This document shows, piece after piece, positions 32,685 to 41,717 of a stretch of DNA of 64,000 bases. The notes below the pieces were generated by a model, which was not told where the DNA came from, made no database searches, and was given only the letters and a program-made list of their open reading frames with translations. Every line of letters starts with the position of its first letter. The first letter of the stretch is position 1. This DNA is from CAWIUB01 sp963839175 (GTDB lineage: Bacteria; Actinomycetota; Actinomycetes; Mycobacteriales; Jatrophihabitantaceae): NCBI GenBank assembly GCA_963839175.1, contig CAWIUB010000010.1:124001-188000 (forward strand). Direction: 5' to 3'. Position numbers and translations under genes: made by a program.

Positions 32685-34055
32685 ATGTCCAACCTGCGCC
32701 GTGGCGGACGGGGTAAGGCACCAGCAGATGCCTCCCCCGTACGAGCCACCCGCGGCGTGCGGCACTGGGAGCTGTGGTCCCAGCACACCAGCTTCGTCTT
32801 GGCGCTCGGTGCCCTGTGCGTGACCGCGGCTGCCGTCGGGGTCACGACGCTCCTCCACGACGCGGGGCAGACAAGTACCTGGGTTCGTGCCGGCGCAATT
32901 CTGCTGCTCTCCGCGGCGTTCGAATTGGTGACCGCGAAGATCGATGGGCAGCGGCGGCAGCTGGCGGCGGGCCCGTTCGTGGACATGTCCTCAGTCTGGA
33001 CATTCGCTGCCGCGGTCGTACTGCCTCCGGGGCAGGCCAGCCTGCTGATCGTGGCCCTGGGCCTCCAGCAATGGCTGGGCAGGCAACGCAAGAACGGCGC
33101 ACGGCCGTATCGCCACCTGGTGACCTGGGTCGCGATCCTGATCGCCGTCCAGTGCGCCAGCGGCGCCTTGACCCACGTCCGCCCACGCCTGGAGTCGCTG
33201 CCCGCCGGCGTGGCGGCATCGCTGACAGTCGTGACCGCGCTCGTGGTCTACTTCACCGTCGACGGTCTGCTGCTGTTCGGACTGCGGTATCTCGCGGTGC
33301 GCCCGGTGCCAGTCAGGTCAATGCGGCCCAGTACCGGCGACGCCGGGCTGGAGCTCGCCACGCTATGTCTCGGCGGCCTGGCTGCGCTGACCCTGATGCA
33401 CCAACCCTGGCTGATCCTGCTCGTCCTCCCGCCGATGTTCATCCTGCAGCGGGGAGCGCTGGTCACGCAGCTGGAACACGCCGCCACCACGGACGCGAAG
33501 ACCGGGCTGCTGAACGCCACTACCTGGGAGCAACTAGCCCAACGCGAAATCGCCAGGGCAGAGCGAGAACACAGCCGACTCGCCCTCTTTATCCTCGACC
33601 TCGACTTCTTCAAGCACGTCAACGACCAGCACGGGCACCTCGTTGGCGACGCCGCGCTGGTCGACGTCGCGCGGTGCCTCACCCACGAGCTGCGCACCTA
33701 TGACGTCATCGGGCGGTTCGGCGGCGAGGAGTTCGTCGCGCTGCTGCCGGACATCGACCTGCCCGAGGCCGGCCGCGTCGCGGAGCGCATTCGGCAGCGC
33801 ATCGCCGCGGTGTCGATCATGCCGATGGGCAGCCCGAAAACCGATCGGAGCGAATCTGCCGACCCCGATTCGACATTGTCCGCATCGATCGGCGTCGCTG
33901 GGTATCCGGTGCACGGCACGGATCTTCCAACGCTGCTGCACCGCGCAGACTCCGCGCTCTACGTTGCGAAGCGCACCGGTCGCAACCGGGTGTCTATCGC
34001 CGACCAGGACGGGTCGGGACCGCTGCGCGACGACGTTCCGGTTCCAGCCCGCTAG
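32685..34055 (+). CDS. Membrane-bound diguanylate cyclase (GGEEF)
   Basis: 456 residues from ATG 32685, with AGGTGGGGAG upstream. About six membrane helices fill residues 30-255 (SFVLALGALCVTAAAVG, VAILIAVQCASGAL, LTVVTALVVYFTVDGLLLFGL and others). The GGDEF domain follows with active-site GGEEF at 346-350 and an RxxD inhibitory site (RTYD, 337-340), so it should make cyclic di-GMP and be product-inhibited. An insert (MPMGSPKTDRSESADPDS) lies late in the domain. Its stop abuts that of the convergent acylphosphatase. Confidence 0.93.
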   Translation: MSNLRRGGRGKAPADASPVRATRGVRHWELWSQHTSFVLALGALCVTAAAVGVTTLLHDAGQTSTWVRAGAILLLSAAFELVTAKIDGQRRQLAAGPFVDMSSVWTFAAAVVLPPGQASLLIVALGLQQWLGRQRKNGARPYRHLVTWVAILIAVQCASGALTHVRPRLESLPAGVAASLTVVTALVVYFTVDGLLLFGLRYLAVRPVPVRSMRPSTGDAGLELATLCLGGLAALTLMHQPWLILLVLPPMFILQRGALVTQLEHAATTDAKTGLLNATTWEQLAQREIARAEREHSRLALFILDLDFFKHVNDQHGHLVGDAALVDVARCLTHELRTYDVIGRFGGEEFVALLPDIDLPEAGRVAERIRQRIAAVSIMPMGSPKTDRSESADPDSTLSASIGVAGYPVHGTDLPTLLHRADSALYVAKRTGRNRVSIADQDGSGPLRDDVPVPAR

Positions 34056-34331
34056 TCAGTCGACCCCGAATCCGGTCCAAGAACGTTCAGGTGCGGACCA
34101 CGCTTCGGTGACCGCACGCACGATGCCGGGAGCCTTAGGGCCGCGCAGCGCCTCGAGCAGCGCCCGACACCGGGCCTCAGGGCCGACCGCCACGATCTCG
34201 ACCCGGCCGTCGACCAGGTTGCGCGCGACGCCTCGCAAGCCCAGTTCGACTGCCCGGGCCCGCGTCCACCACCGGAAGCCCACGCCCTGAACGCGGCCGC
34301 GGACCAACACGGTGACCTGAACGTCGTGCAC
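34056..34331 (-). CDS. acyP: Acylphosphatase
   Basis: 91 residues. Hydrolyses acyl phosphates such as carbamoyl- or acetyl-phosphate. The two catalytic residues are present: Arg20 in RGRVQGVGFRWW and Asn38 in GVARNLVDGRVE. Length and fold are typical. It ends 1 bp from the diguanylate cyclase stop and lies 4 bp downstream of the GT87 gene on the same strand, so it is probably in one message with that gene. Confidence 0.95.
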   Translation of the reverse strand: MHDVQVTVLVRGRVQGVGFRWWTRARAVELGLRGVARNLVDGRVEIVAVGPEARCRALLEALRGPKAPGIVRAVTEAWSAPERSWTGFGVD

Positions 34332-34335
34332 CGCG

Positions 34336-35547
34336 TCACCTCACGGTGATCCGTTGCCAGCCGCGCGCCCGGACAAGCAGCAACGCTGCGCCGAGAACGA
34401 GCACGAGCGCGGCCAGCACGTAGTAGTTGCCGTACGTCAACTGCCACCAGCCCCAATGCAGTTCGCGACCGCCGTCGTGTGGAGCCAGGCGGAGCAGCCC
34501 GGACGGACCGCCAGCGCTGATCGTGGTCGGCCACCAGCCGAACAATGCGACGACAGCGACCCCCCACGAAATCCGCGCCCGCAGGCTGAAATGCGGGTCG
34601 GCTGCCAGCGCCAGGGCGGGCACCACGTAGACCCAGTGATGCGACCAAGACACGGGCGAGACGAGCAGGCCGGTCGCCGAGCAGAGGCAGACCCCGAGCA
34701 GCGGGCTGCTCCGGCGGGCTGCGACGACGGCCACGGTAAGCCCGACCACGCCAACGAAAACCGCTGCGGCGAGCCAGAGGGCAGTGCCGCCAGAAGCATG
34801 ATGGGTCAGGCGCAGGAGCGCACCGTTCAACGACTGGTTGACGAGGCGCTCAGGACCGTCGCCGGGCTCGGCGACCTGATGCCACCAGTAGCGGGCCGCA
34901 TCGTGCGGCAGGACGGCGAAGCCGGCCAGCACGGTGGCCAGAAACGTCACCAAACCGACGAGTGCGGTGCGCCGTCGTCCGGTCAGCCACAGGTAGGGGA
35001 TGAAGATCAACGGGGTGAGCTTGATCCCCGCCGCGAGGCCGATACCCACACCGCGAAAGCGTCCCCGGTCGTTTGCCAGGTCCACGAGAACGAGCGCAAG
35101 CAGCGGCAGATTCAGTTGACCGAAATGCAGCGTCATGCCTACCGGCTCGAGCCAGTGCGCCACAGCCGCGAGGACGAGAGCTCCCGGGAAACCTGTGCCA
35201 CCGGCGAGCCGGATCGAGGCATGCGCCGCGATGACCAGCGCCACGATGCTGACCACCGCCAACGCCACCTGCCAGGACCCGAAGGGCAGGCTGCTGAATG
35301 GCGCGAACAGCAGCCCGGCGAAAGGCGGGTAGGTGAACGGCAGCCGGAATGGACCGAACAGCACCGGATACAGCGACTGTCCGTGCAGCACCGCTGCACC
35401 CGCATCCCGATAGACGACCGCATCGGTCTGGCGCCAGTACCGCTGCGGGTCGCTGGCGACCATCGCGACCCAGCCGAATACCGAGATCACGAACAGCGCG
35501 GCGGCTAGCCGCTGCCGGGCAGGTTTCAACGGCACGCGGCGTAACAC
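34336..35547 (-). CDS. GT87-family polyprenyl-phosphate-dependent mannosyltransferase (DUF2029)
   Basis: About 403 residues from GTG 35547, with AGG nine bases before; the frame extends upstream without family character. About ten membrane helices. The first extracytoplasmic loop shows VYRDAGAAVLHGQSLYPV, with the acidic residue expected of GT-C enzymes, and PFTYPPFAGLLFAPFSSLP, both GT87 signatures. Such enzymes add mannose to lipid carriers for cell-wall glycans in actinobacteria. Upstream of acyP on the same strand. Confidence 0.9.
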   Translation of the reverse strand: MLRRVPLKPARQRLAAALFVISVFGWVAMVASDPQRYWRQTDAVVYRDAGAAVLHGQSLYPVLFGPFRLPFTYPPFAGLLFAPFSSLPFGSWQVALAVVSIVALVIAAHASIRLAGGTGFPGALVLAAVAHWLEPVGMTLHFGQLNLPLLALVLVDLANDRGRFRGVGIGLAAGIKLTPLIFIPYLWLTGRRRTALVGLVTFLATVLAGFAVLPHDAARYWWHQVAEPGDGPERLVNQSLNGALLRLTHHASGGTALWLAAAVFVGVVGLTVAVVAARRSSPLLGVCLCSATGLLVSPVSWSHHWVYVVPALALAADPHFSLRARISWGVAVVALFGWWPTTISAGGPSGLLRLAPHDGGRELHWGWWQLTYGNYYVLAALVLVLGAALLLVRARGWQRITVR

Positions 35548-35699
35548 GCACGTCAACCTAGCCGGTGCTACGGTTCTCGACTGGACGCCGACCGTCTGCC
35601 GATCGGAGTATCGCGAACGGCCTCGTCGTGCCAGGCTCTGCAGAGGATCGAGCGCACAGCGCGCCGCGAGCCCGAGAGGGCCGGACAAAGGAGGCAGGC

Positions 35700-35915
35700 A
35701 TGCCAGACAGCGTCTACAAGGTGAGCGAGATCATCGGGGCCAGCAGCGAGTCGTGGGAGGCGGCGGCTCGCAATGCCGTGCAGACCACAGGCCACAGTGT
35801 CCGGGATCTACGCGTGGCAGAAGTCGTCCGGCAGGATGTGGTCATCGAGAACGGAGCCGTCGCCAGCTTCCGCGTGCGGCTGGCGATCTCCTTCAAGTAC
35901 GAGGCCGGCGACTAG
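35700..35915 (+). CDS. Dodecin (flavin-binding dodecamer)
   Basis: 71 residues: VYKVSEIIGASSESWEAAARNAV and RVAEVVRQDVVIENG, ending YRVRL-type FRVRLAISFKYEAGD. This is a normal bacterial dodecin that stores or buffers FMN/FAD and possibly CoA. AAAGGAGG is six bases before the ATG. Monocistronic. Confidence 0.94.
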   Translation: MPDSVYKVSEIIGASSESWEAAARNAVQTTGHSVRDLRVAEVVRQDVVIENGAVASFRVRLAISFKYEAGD

Positions 35916-36095
35916 CCGCGGTCCCGGCGCTACGCCAAGGAACCCGCGCCCGTCACGGTGATCTTGTTGATCTGCCCGACGTTGGTAGGGCTGCGGGGTG
36001 CGCATCGGCGTGTCGCCCCGCTGCGCGTCCAACGTCGTTCCTCACCGGGTGGTGAGTTCGGTAGGGCCTCAGCCGGGCTCCGTCTCAACGGCAAA

Positions 36096-36143
36096 ATGGC
36101 TCTGGCCGTGAACGCGGTCTCATACGTAACGCCAGAGGGCCAT
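36096..36143. repeat. Imperfect inverted repeat upstream of the dodecin/response-regulator junction
   Basis: ATGGC-TCTGGC (36096-36106) mirrors GCCAGAGGGCCAT (36131-36143) apart from a two-base bulge, with a 24-base loop. It lies between dodecin and the end of the response regulator and may be a terminator for the latter. The rest of 35916-36153 holds no recognisable gene. Confidence 0.5.
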
Positions 36144-36153
36144 CTTGAACGGT

Positions 36154-36831
36154 TCACCCCGGTCTGGTTCCGGGGGTGATGAGTCCGGTTTCGTAGGCGT
36201 AGATCACTAGTTGGGCTCTGTCGCGGGCGTGCAGTTTCATCATGGTTCGGTTGACGTGGGTCTTGGCTGTGGTGGGGCTGATCACGAGCTTGTCGGCGAT
36301 GTCGTCGTTTGACAAGCCGAGGGCGACCAGGGTGAGGATCTCTCGCTCGCGGGGCGTCAGCTGTGCCAGCAACGTCGCCTGCACCGTGTGCGTGATGCTG
36401 GGTTGGGCGAGCACTCGGCCGATCAGCGCGTGGGTGGCCGCGGGAGAGAGCAGCGAGTCGCCTGCGGCGACCGTGCGGATGGCGTCGAGCAGGGCCGCCG
36501 GCTCCACGCCCTTGCCGAGGAAGGCGCTGGCTCCCGCGCGGAGCGCGTCGACGATGAGTTGTTCGGTCTCGAACGTGGTGAGGATGATGATCTTGACGTC
36601 GGCGAGACTCTCGTCCGCCGTGATGGCACGCGTGGCTTCGATGCCGTCGAAGTCGGGCATGCGGATGTCCATGAGAACGATCTCGGGGCGTTTGCTGCGC
36701 GCCACGGCGAGTGCTTCGCGACCGGTGGCGGCCTCACCCGCGACCTGCATGTCGGGCGCGGAGTCGATGAGCAGCCGGAAGGTGGCGCGCAGCAGTGCCT
36801 GGTCGTCGGCGAGCAGGACGTTGATCGTCAC
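36154..36831 (-). CDS. NarL/LuxR-family response regulator
   Basis: 225 residues from GTG 36831. The receiver (about 1-120) has the acidic pair LADDQ, phosphorylation site IVLMDIRMPDFDG and the Lys of FLGKGVEPA. The C-terminal LuxR HTH reads LTPREREILTLVALGLSNDDIADKLVISPTTAKTH. It is paired with the histidine kinase upstream; the kinase reading frame, ignoring one TAG, ends with TGA overlapping this GTG. The likely target is the MMPL gene at the head of the same strand. Confidence 0.94.
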   Translation of the reverse strand: MTINVLLADDQALLRATFRLLIDSAPDMQVAGEAATGREALAVARSKRPEIVLMDIRMPDFDGIEATRAITADESLADVKIIILTTFETEQLIVDALRAGASAFLGKGVEPAALLDAIRTVAAGDSLLSPAATHALIGRVLAQPSITHTVQATLLAQLTPREREILTLVALGLSNDDIADKLVISPTTAKTHVNRTMMKLHARDRAQLVIYAYETGLITPGTRPG

Positions 36832-36932
36832 GGTGGGCTGCTCGTCGGGGTCTCGTCTCGGTGCGCCGGCTCGTCGCCGACGCGAGGCGGCGCGGTGTGG
36901 CTGGGGTGTATCGGCAGCCGGGCGGCTACCCG

Positions 36933-38084
36933 CTATCCGCCGTCGGCGAGCGGGCCCGCGTCGAGCGTTCCGCCGGCCGCCGCCGCTCGCTCGCGCATGC
37001 CGAGCAGCCCGTGTCCGGTTCCCTCGTTGACCAGCTCCTGCATGATGGTCGGCGGGGTGATTGCCGGTCGAGTGTTGGCGGCGGCGAAGGTGACGGCGTC
37101 GTCGCACCAGTCGATGTCGAGTCGGACCATATTGCCTGGTCCGTGCTTGCTGGCGTTGGTGAGCGATTCCTGGACGATCCGGTAGAGGGCGAGGTCGGCG
37201 GGGCCGCTCAGCTGCTGCGGGGTACCGCGGGTCTGGACGCTGAGCTGCATGCCGGCGGCGCGGAACCGGTCGAGGAGGGTGTCGAGTTGGTCGGCGGTCG
37301 GCGTGGGCGCGCGCTCCTCGTCGGCGTCGGTGTCGCCGCGCTCGGCGCGCAGCAGGCCCAGCGTCGCGCGGAGCTCGTCGAGGGCGGCCCGGGTGTTGTC
37401 GGCGATGCCGGCGAGGGCCTTGTTGGCGGCGTCCGGGTCGGTGCGGAGCAGGTACTGCGCGACGCCGGCCTGGGCGTTGACGACCGCGATGTGGTGGGCG
37501 AGGACGTCGTGCAGCTCGTGCGCGATGCGCATACGTTCGTCGGTCACTTGTCGTCGGGCCTCGGCCTGCTTGCTGCGCTCGGCAGCCTCGGCGCGCTGCT
37601 CGGCCGCAGCGATGCGGTCTCGTCGTTCGAGTACCAGGCGTCCGATCGCGGTCGCGATCAGGGCCCAGTTGACGTAGAGCAGGTCGGGGCCCACATGGGG
37701 ATAGGTGAGCGCGCTCATCGTGAGCAGGACGGCGGCACCGATCGCGGCCGCGGACCAGGCCACGCGGGCCGGGTAGCGGACGCTGACGGTGTAGAGCGCG
37801 AGCATGCTCCCCACTGGCACGATCGCCGTTGCCGGGTGCCCGTGTGCGGCAAGCGCGATGTGCGCAGCGTCGAGGCTGACCACCGCTGCGGCGACGGGCA
37901 GTGGCCACCGCGTGCGCACGGTCAGCGGCAGCCACGCCAGCCCAACGAGGACCAGCGACCAGCCGGACGGGTGCCGCCATTCGCCGTTCGAGACGCTCGT
38001 TATCAGCATCAGTGCCAACGCGGCGCCGGTGAGCAGCGCGTCAGGATGGCGTCGGGACCACCCCACCACTGCGACGCTGCTCAT
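36933..38084 (-). CDS. Sensor histidine kinase (HisKA_3 type), C-terminally truncated by a TAG
   Basis: 383 residues from ATG 38084. Five or so membrane helices (1-155) are followed by a HisKA_3 box RMRIAHELHDVLAHHIAVV (His192) and an ATPase domain (LYRIVQESLTNASKHG, GHGLLGMRERA). The chain stops at TAG 36933-36935, directly after ADGG, where relatives continue with YRV-A-LP. Reading on in the same frame gives RVAARLPIHPSHTAPP and ends at TGA 36828-36830, overlapping the response-regulator start. So the TAG looks like a nonsense mutation (TAC/TAT to TAG) removing the last 35 or so residues, including the final beta strand of the ATPase domain. Activity may be reduced. Confidence 0.9.
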   Translation of the reverse strand: MSSVAVVGWSRRHPDALLTGAALALMLITSVSNGEWRHPSGWSLVLVGLAWLPLTVRTRWPLPVAAAVVSLDAAHIALAAHGHPATAIVPVGSMLALYTVSVRYPARVAWSAAAIGAAVLLTMSALTYPHVGPDLLYVNWALIATAIGRLVLERRDRIAAAEQRAEAAERSKQAEARRQVTDERMRIAHELHDVLAHHIAVVNAQAGVAQYLLRTDPDAANKALAGIADNTRAALDELRATLGLLRAERGDTDADEERAPTPTADQLDTLLDRFRAAGMQLSVQTRGTPQQLSGPADLALYRIVQESLTNASKHGPGNMVRLDIDWCDDAVTFAAANTRPAITPPTIMQELVNEGTGHGLLGMRERAAAAGGTLDAGPLADGG

Positions 38085-38161
38085 TCGTCCACCTTGTGCT
38101 CCGGGTCGTCGTCCTGCCGTTGAACGGTGGGCAGCCGATCGGCTGCCCCACCATTCAACCG

Positions 38162-40372
38162 TCATGCGTTCGCCGGTGCGGGCACGTGCGGGGTCTCGAT
38201 CTCGTGCGGCCGGCGGGTCGGGGCCGGTCCCTCGACCGACACGTGCGGCAGGACGCGGTCGAGCGCGGTCGGTAGCGCCCAGTTCCACCGTCCGCACAGG
38301 TGCATGACCGCGGGGACGACGGTCATCCGCAGCAGGAACGCGTCGGCGAGTACCGCGACGGCCAGGCCGACGCCGAACTCCGAGACCGTCCGCACACCGG
38401 CGAAGCCGAACGCGGCGAAGACGCAGGCCATGATGCCGGCCGCGGTCGCGATGACCCTCCCGGTCTCGCCGATGCCGGTGGTGACGGCGCGCCGGTTGTC
38501 CCGGGCGTGGACCCACTCCTCGTGCATCCGGCTGACCAGGAAGACGTGGTAGTCCATGGACAGGCCGAACACGACGCCGACGATGAGGATGGCGACGACG
38601 TACTCGAGCGGCGCGGCACCGCCGATGCCGAACAGCGACGGCCCCCATCCCCATTGGAACAGCGCGACGGTGGCGCCGAGCGCGACAGCGATGGTCAGCA
38701 GGTTGCCGATCGCGCCGATCGCCGGCACCAGCAGACTGCGGAACGCGATGGTCAAGAGCAGGAACCCGAGGCCGGCGATGATGACGAGGAACAGCGGCAG
38801 CTTGCTGGTCAGCGCGCTGGCGAAGTCGATGTTGGTCGCCGTGGTTCCACCGACGTGCACCCGCAACTGCGTGCCGGCCTCGGCGTGCTCGACGTCCGAG
38901 CGCAGCGTGTGGACGAGGTCGGTGGTCGCCTTGTCCTGCGCCGTCGTCGCCGGGACGACCTGGATCATGTACAGGCTGTCGCCGCTGACTGCGATGGGAC
39001 GCCCGACCGCGGCCACCCCCGGCACGTCCGGCAGCTCGGTGACGAGCGCGTTCCAGGCCTGGTGCGCCTGGTCGTCGGGGGTGTCGGCGACGAGCAAAAG
39101 GTGCGCCTGGAAACCCTTCCCGAAGGCGGCGGACATCGTGTCGTAGTAGCTGCGCGTGCTCGTGCCGGTCGGGTCGCTGCTGGCATCGGCTGCGCCGAGC
39201 CGCAGCGCGAGGGCGGGGGCGGCCAGGGTCACGAGCACGGCGGTCGCGACCGCGCCGGTAGCGATCGGGCGACGCTCGACCGTGCGGCCCCACCGCGCCC
39301 AGAACCCGGTCGCGGGCACGACGTGAACCTCGCGCGACAGCTCGGCCTCGGCCGGTGCCGCGAGCGCCAGGGCAGCGTCTGCGCGCTCGGCCCGGCGCAG
39401 CACCCGTCGCCCGATCTTGGCCAGCATCGCGGGCAGCAGCGTGACCGCCGCCGCGACGGTGAGCAGCACGGTGAGCGCGGCGCCGACGGCCATGCCGGAC
39501 AGGAACCCGACGTTCAGGATGAGCATGCCGAGCAGCGCAACCATCACGGTGCCGCCGGCGAACAGCACCGCCCGGCCCGAAGTATCCATCGCGATCGTGA
39601 TCGCGTCAGTCAGGTCGGCCCCGGACCGCAGCGCCTTCCGTTGCCGGTTGACGACGAACAGCGCGTAGTCGATGCCGACACCAAGTCCGATCAACGCGCC
39701 CATGCTCGTGACGACGCTCGGCAAGGTCATGACGTGCGAGAGCAGCGTGACCGCGAGGGTGGACACCGCTACGCCGGCGACGCCGGTGATGATCGGCAGC
39801 GCGGCCGCCCACACCGACCGGAACACGAGCAGCAGGACGACCAGCGCTGCGAGAACGCCGATGACCTCGCTGATCTCCGAGGGCCTCGGGTTGGTGAACG
39901 CGGTGCCGCCGACCTGAACCGACAGACCGCGCGCGGCTGCCTGCTTCGCGAGGTCCTTGGCCTGGTCAGCGTGCGCGGTCGACGTGAACACGACGGTCGC
40001 GTAGGCGGTGTGCTCGTCCATGCTGACCTGGGCCGCGCCGGCCGAGGCGAACGGGCTGGTCACCGTCTCGACGCCATTGACTGCCGATACCTTCTTCAGC
40101 ATCGGGGTGATCGTCGAGCGCGTCGCCGTCGACACCGCGGAGCCACTATCGGTGTGCCAGACGATAGTGCCCGTCTTCGCTGACGCGACGTCGCTGCCGG
40201 CCTTGGCCAGCAGGTCGTACGCGGTGCTCGAGTCGCTGGCCGGCAGGCGCGTCGAGTCGCTGAACGCCGACCCCACGATCCCGACGATGGCTCCGAGGCC
40301 CACTAGTAACGCGAGCCATGCAGCGATGACGTGATTGCGGTGGCTCAGGCACCACTGGGCAAGAGACTTCAT
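38162..40372 (-). CDS. MMPL/RND-family transporter
   Basis: 736 residues with two membrane blocks of about six helices each (starting LAQWCLSHRNHVIAAWLALLVGLG) separated by extracytoplasmic loops. The GIDYALFVVNRQRKALRSG and FGLSMDYHVFLVSRMHEEWV motifs carry the aspartates and tyrosines that relay protons in MmpL proteins. Probable exporter of a lipid or hydrophobic drug. The two-component genes follow after 77 bp on the same strand, suggesting a regulated export operon. Confidence 0.93.
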   Translation of the reverse strand: MKSLAQWCLSHRNHVIAAWLALLVGLGAIVGIVGSAFSDSTRLPASDSSTAYDLLAKAGSDVASAKTGTIVWHTDSGSAVSTATRSTITPMLKKVSAVNGVETVTSPFASAGAAQVSMDEHTAYATVVFTSTAHADQAKDLAKQAAARGLSVQVGGTAFTNPRPSEISEVIGVLAALVVLLLVFRSVWAAALPIITGVAGVAVSTLAVTLLSHVMTLPSVVTSMGALIGLGVGIDYALFVVNRQRKALRSGADLTDAITIAMDTSGRAVLFAGGTVMVALLGMLILNVGFLSGMAVGAALTVLLTVAAAVTLLPAMLAKIGRRVLRRAERADAALALAAPAEAELSREVHVVPATGFWARWGRTVERRPIATGAVATAVLVTLAAPALALRLGAADASSDPTGTSTRSYYDTMSAAFGKGFQAHLLLVADTPDDQAHQAWNALVTELPDVPGVAAVGRPIAVSGDSLYMIQVVPATTAQDKATTDLVHTLRSDVEHAEAGTQLRVHVGGTTATNIDFASALTSKLPLFLVIIAGLGFLLLTIAFRSLLVPAIGAIGNLLTIAVALGATVALFQWGWGPSLFGIGGAAPLEYVVAILIVGVVFGLSMDYHVFLVSRMHEEWVHARDNRRAVTTGIGETGRVIATAAGIMACVFAAFGFAGVRTVSEFGVGLAVAVLADAFLLRMTVVPAVMHLCGRWNWALPTALDRVLPHVSVEGPAPTRRPHEIETPHVPAPANA

Positions 40373-40713
40373 GACGACTACACCTTTCCGGCTTGACAAC
40401 AGGTCGGTGCCGCCAACTCTCCCGGCGCCGAGCCGCGCGGGCGTCGTCTCGACGCAGTGACTTCGACGTACCGCGATCGCAGTACGCCAACTCACATGCC
40501 GGCCGCGAGCTCTACTACCGCCTCGGCAGCGAATGCGAGGAGGCGTTCGGCCCGGCGCCGGTCGGCTCCCCGGCGCCGAGGTCGCCTGAGCGCGCACCGC
40601 GATCACTCGCCGGTATCGAGCAGCATCGCCTGCGACGCCGGCGGGAGCACCGCCGACCAGAGAATTTCGCCGTGATCCGGTTGGATTCCCGCGCCATGGA
40701 TCGATCTGTGGTC
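40373..40713. other. Intergenic region between MMPL and DrrA genes
   Basis: About 340 bp with no convincing gene. A short minus-strand stretch ending near 40492 reads ERLLAFAAEAVVELAAGM and looks like the tail of a lost regulator, but nothing upstream supports it. The promoters of the divergent MMPL (minus) and DrrA (plus) genes must lie here. Confidence 0.35.
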
Positions 40714-40757
40714 GTGTCAGGGGCGTGTCAGGGGGGTGTCAGGGGGGTGTCAGGCGG
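40714..40757 (+). promoter_or_regulatory. Four direct repeats at 11-bp spacing upstream of drrA (SARP-type operator candidate)
   Basis: GTGTCAGG occurs at 40714, 40725, 40736 and 40747, exactly 11 bp apart, each followed by G-rich spacers. The last ends about 20 bp before the drrA ATG (40776). SARP/BTAD activators bind heptameric direct repeats at 11-bp (or 22-bp) periodicity near the -35 region. An AfsR-like BTAD gene lies at the other end of this cluster. Confidence 0.65.
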
Positions 40758-40775
40758 GGCGCCGATGGTGGCTGC

Positions 40776-41717
40776 ATGAGAAGTTCAGCGATTACAGCTT
40801 CAGGGCTGCGGAAGGCCTTTGGGGACAAGATCGTCCTCGATGGCATCGATCTAGATGTTCGTGCAGGCACGGTCTTTTCCCTGCTCGGTCCGAATGGGGC
40901 GGGTAAGACGACGGCGGTGAACGTGCTGACCACCTTGATGAAGCCCGACGGTGGGACCGTACGCGTTGCCGGGCATGATGTTGCCACCGAGACCAGGCAG
41001 GTGCGCGCGGTAATCGGGGTCACCGGTCAGTTCGCCGCGGTGGATGAGCTGCTAACGGGCCAGGAGAACCTGCAGTTGATGGCGGATCTAAAGCGCGTGG
41101 GCTCCGGCGAGGGCAGGCGGGTTGTCACGGAGCTGCTGGAGCGGTTCGATCTCGTGGAGTCGGCGCAGAAAATGGTGGCGACCTATTCCGGGGGTATGCG
41201 CCGGAAGCTGGATCTGGCGATGACGCTGGTCGGTAACCCGCAGATCATCTTCCTGGACGAGCCGACGACAGGACTGGATCCACGCAGCCGTCGCACGATG
41301 TGGGAAATCGTCCGCGAGTTGGTGGCAGGTGGTGTCACCATCTTCCTTACCACCCAGTACCTTGATGAAGCCGATCAGCTCACCGACCGGATCGCGGTAC
41401 TCGACCAGGGCCGCCTGGTTGCCCAGGGCACTCCCGAGGAGCTCAAGCGCCAGGTCCCCGGCACTCATGTCCGACTCCGGTTCACCGACATCTTCGAACT
41501 CGACGCGGCGGCGCGGGTCCTGACCGGCTCCACGCGGGACGACCAGGACCTGACCTTGCGGGTTCCCAGCGATGGTGGGGCGAAATCGTTGCGGGCTCTG
41601 CTGGATCAACTCGATGAGCATTCGATCAACACCGAAGAGTTCTCCGTGCACACACCGGACCTCGATGACGTCTTCCTCGCCCTGACGGGCCACATCACGG
41701 AGGTGGTCGCGAAATGA
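40776..41717 (+). CDS. DrrA-type ABC exporter ATPase
   Basis: 313 residues. Walker A GPNGAGKT (38-45), signature YSGGMRRKLDLA, Walker B IIFLDEPTTGLDP, and the H-loop are present. The C-terminal DrrA extension (VPGTHVRLRF to HTPDLDDVFLALTGH) marks the daunorubicin-resistance subfamily. ATGA overlap couples it to the permease gene. Probably exports a hydrophobic drug or peptide. Confidence 0.94.
   Translation: MRSSAITASGLRKAFGDKIVLDGIDLDVRAGTVFSLLGPNGAGKTTAVNVLTTLMKPDGGTVRVAGHDVATETRQVRAVIGVTGQFAAVDELLTGQENLQLMADLKRVGSGEGRRVVTELLERFDLVESAQKMVATYSGGMRRKLDLAMTLVGNPQIIFLDEPTTGLDPRSRRTMWEIVRELVAGGVTIFLTTQYLDEADQLTDRIAVLDQGRLVAQGTPEELKRQVPGTHVRLRFTDIFELDAAARVLTGSTRDDQDLTLRVPSDGGAKSLRALLDQLDEHSINTEEFSVHTPDLDDVFLALTGHITEVVAK

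Noticed and set aside
36935..39293. Extension of the histidine kinase frame upstream to 39293
   Set aside because: Residues before 38084 are Arg-rich antisense-like sequence inside the MMPL gene; ATG 38084 has a plausible RBS and starts the membrane domain.
38300..40183. 627-residue plus-strand frame over the MMPL gene
   Set aside because: Asp/Arg/His-rich antisense shadow; the MMPL transporter on the minus strand is certain.
40393..40779. 128-residue plus-strand frame before drrA
   Set aside because: No family character, and it would include the 11-bp repeats and the drrA start region.
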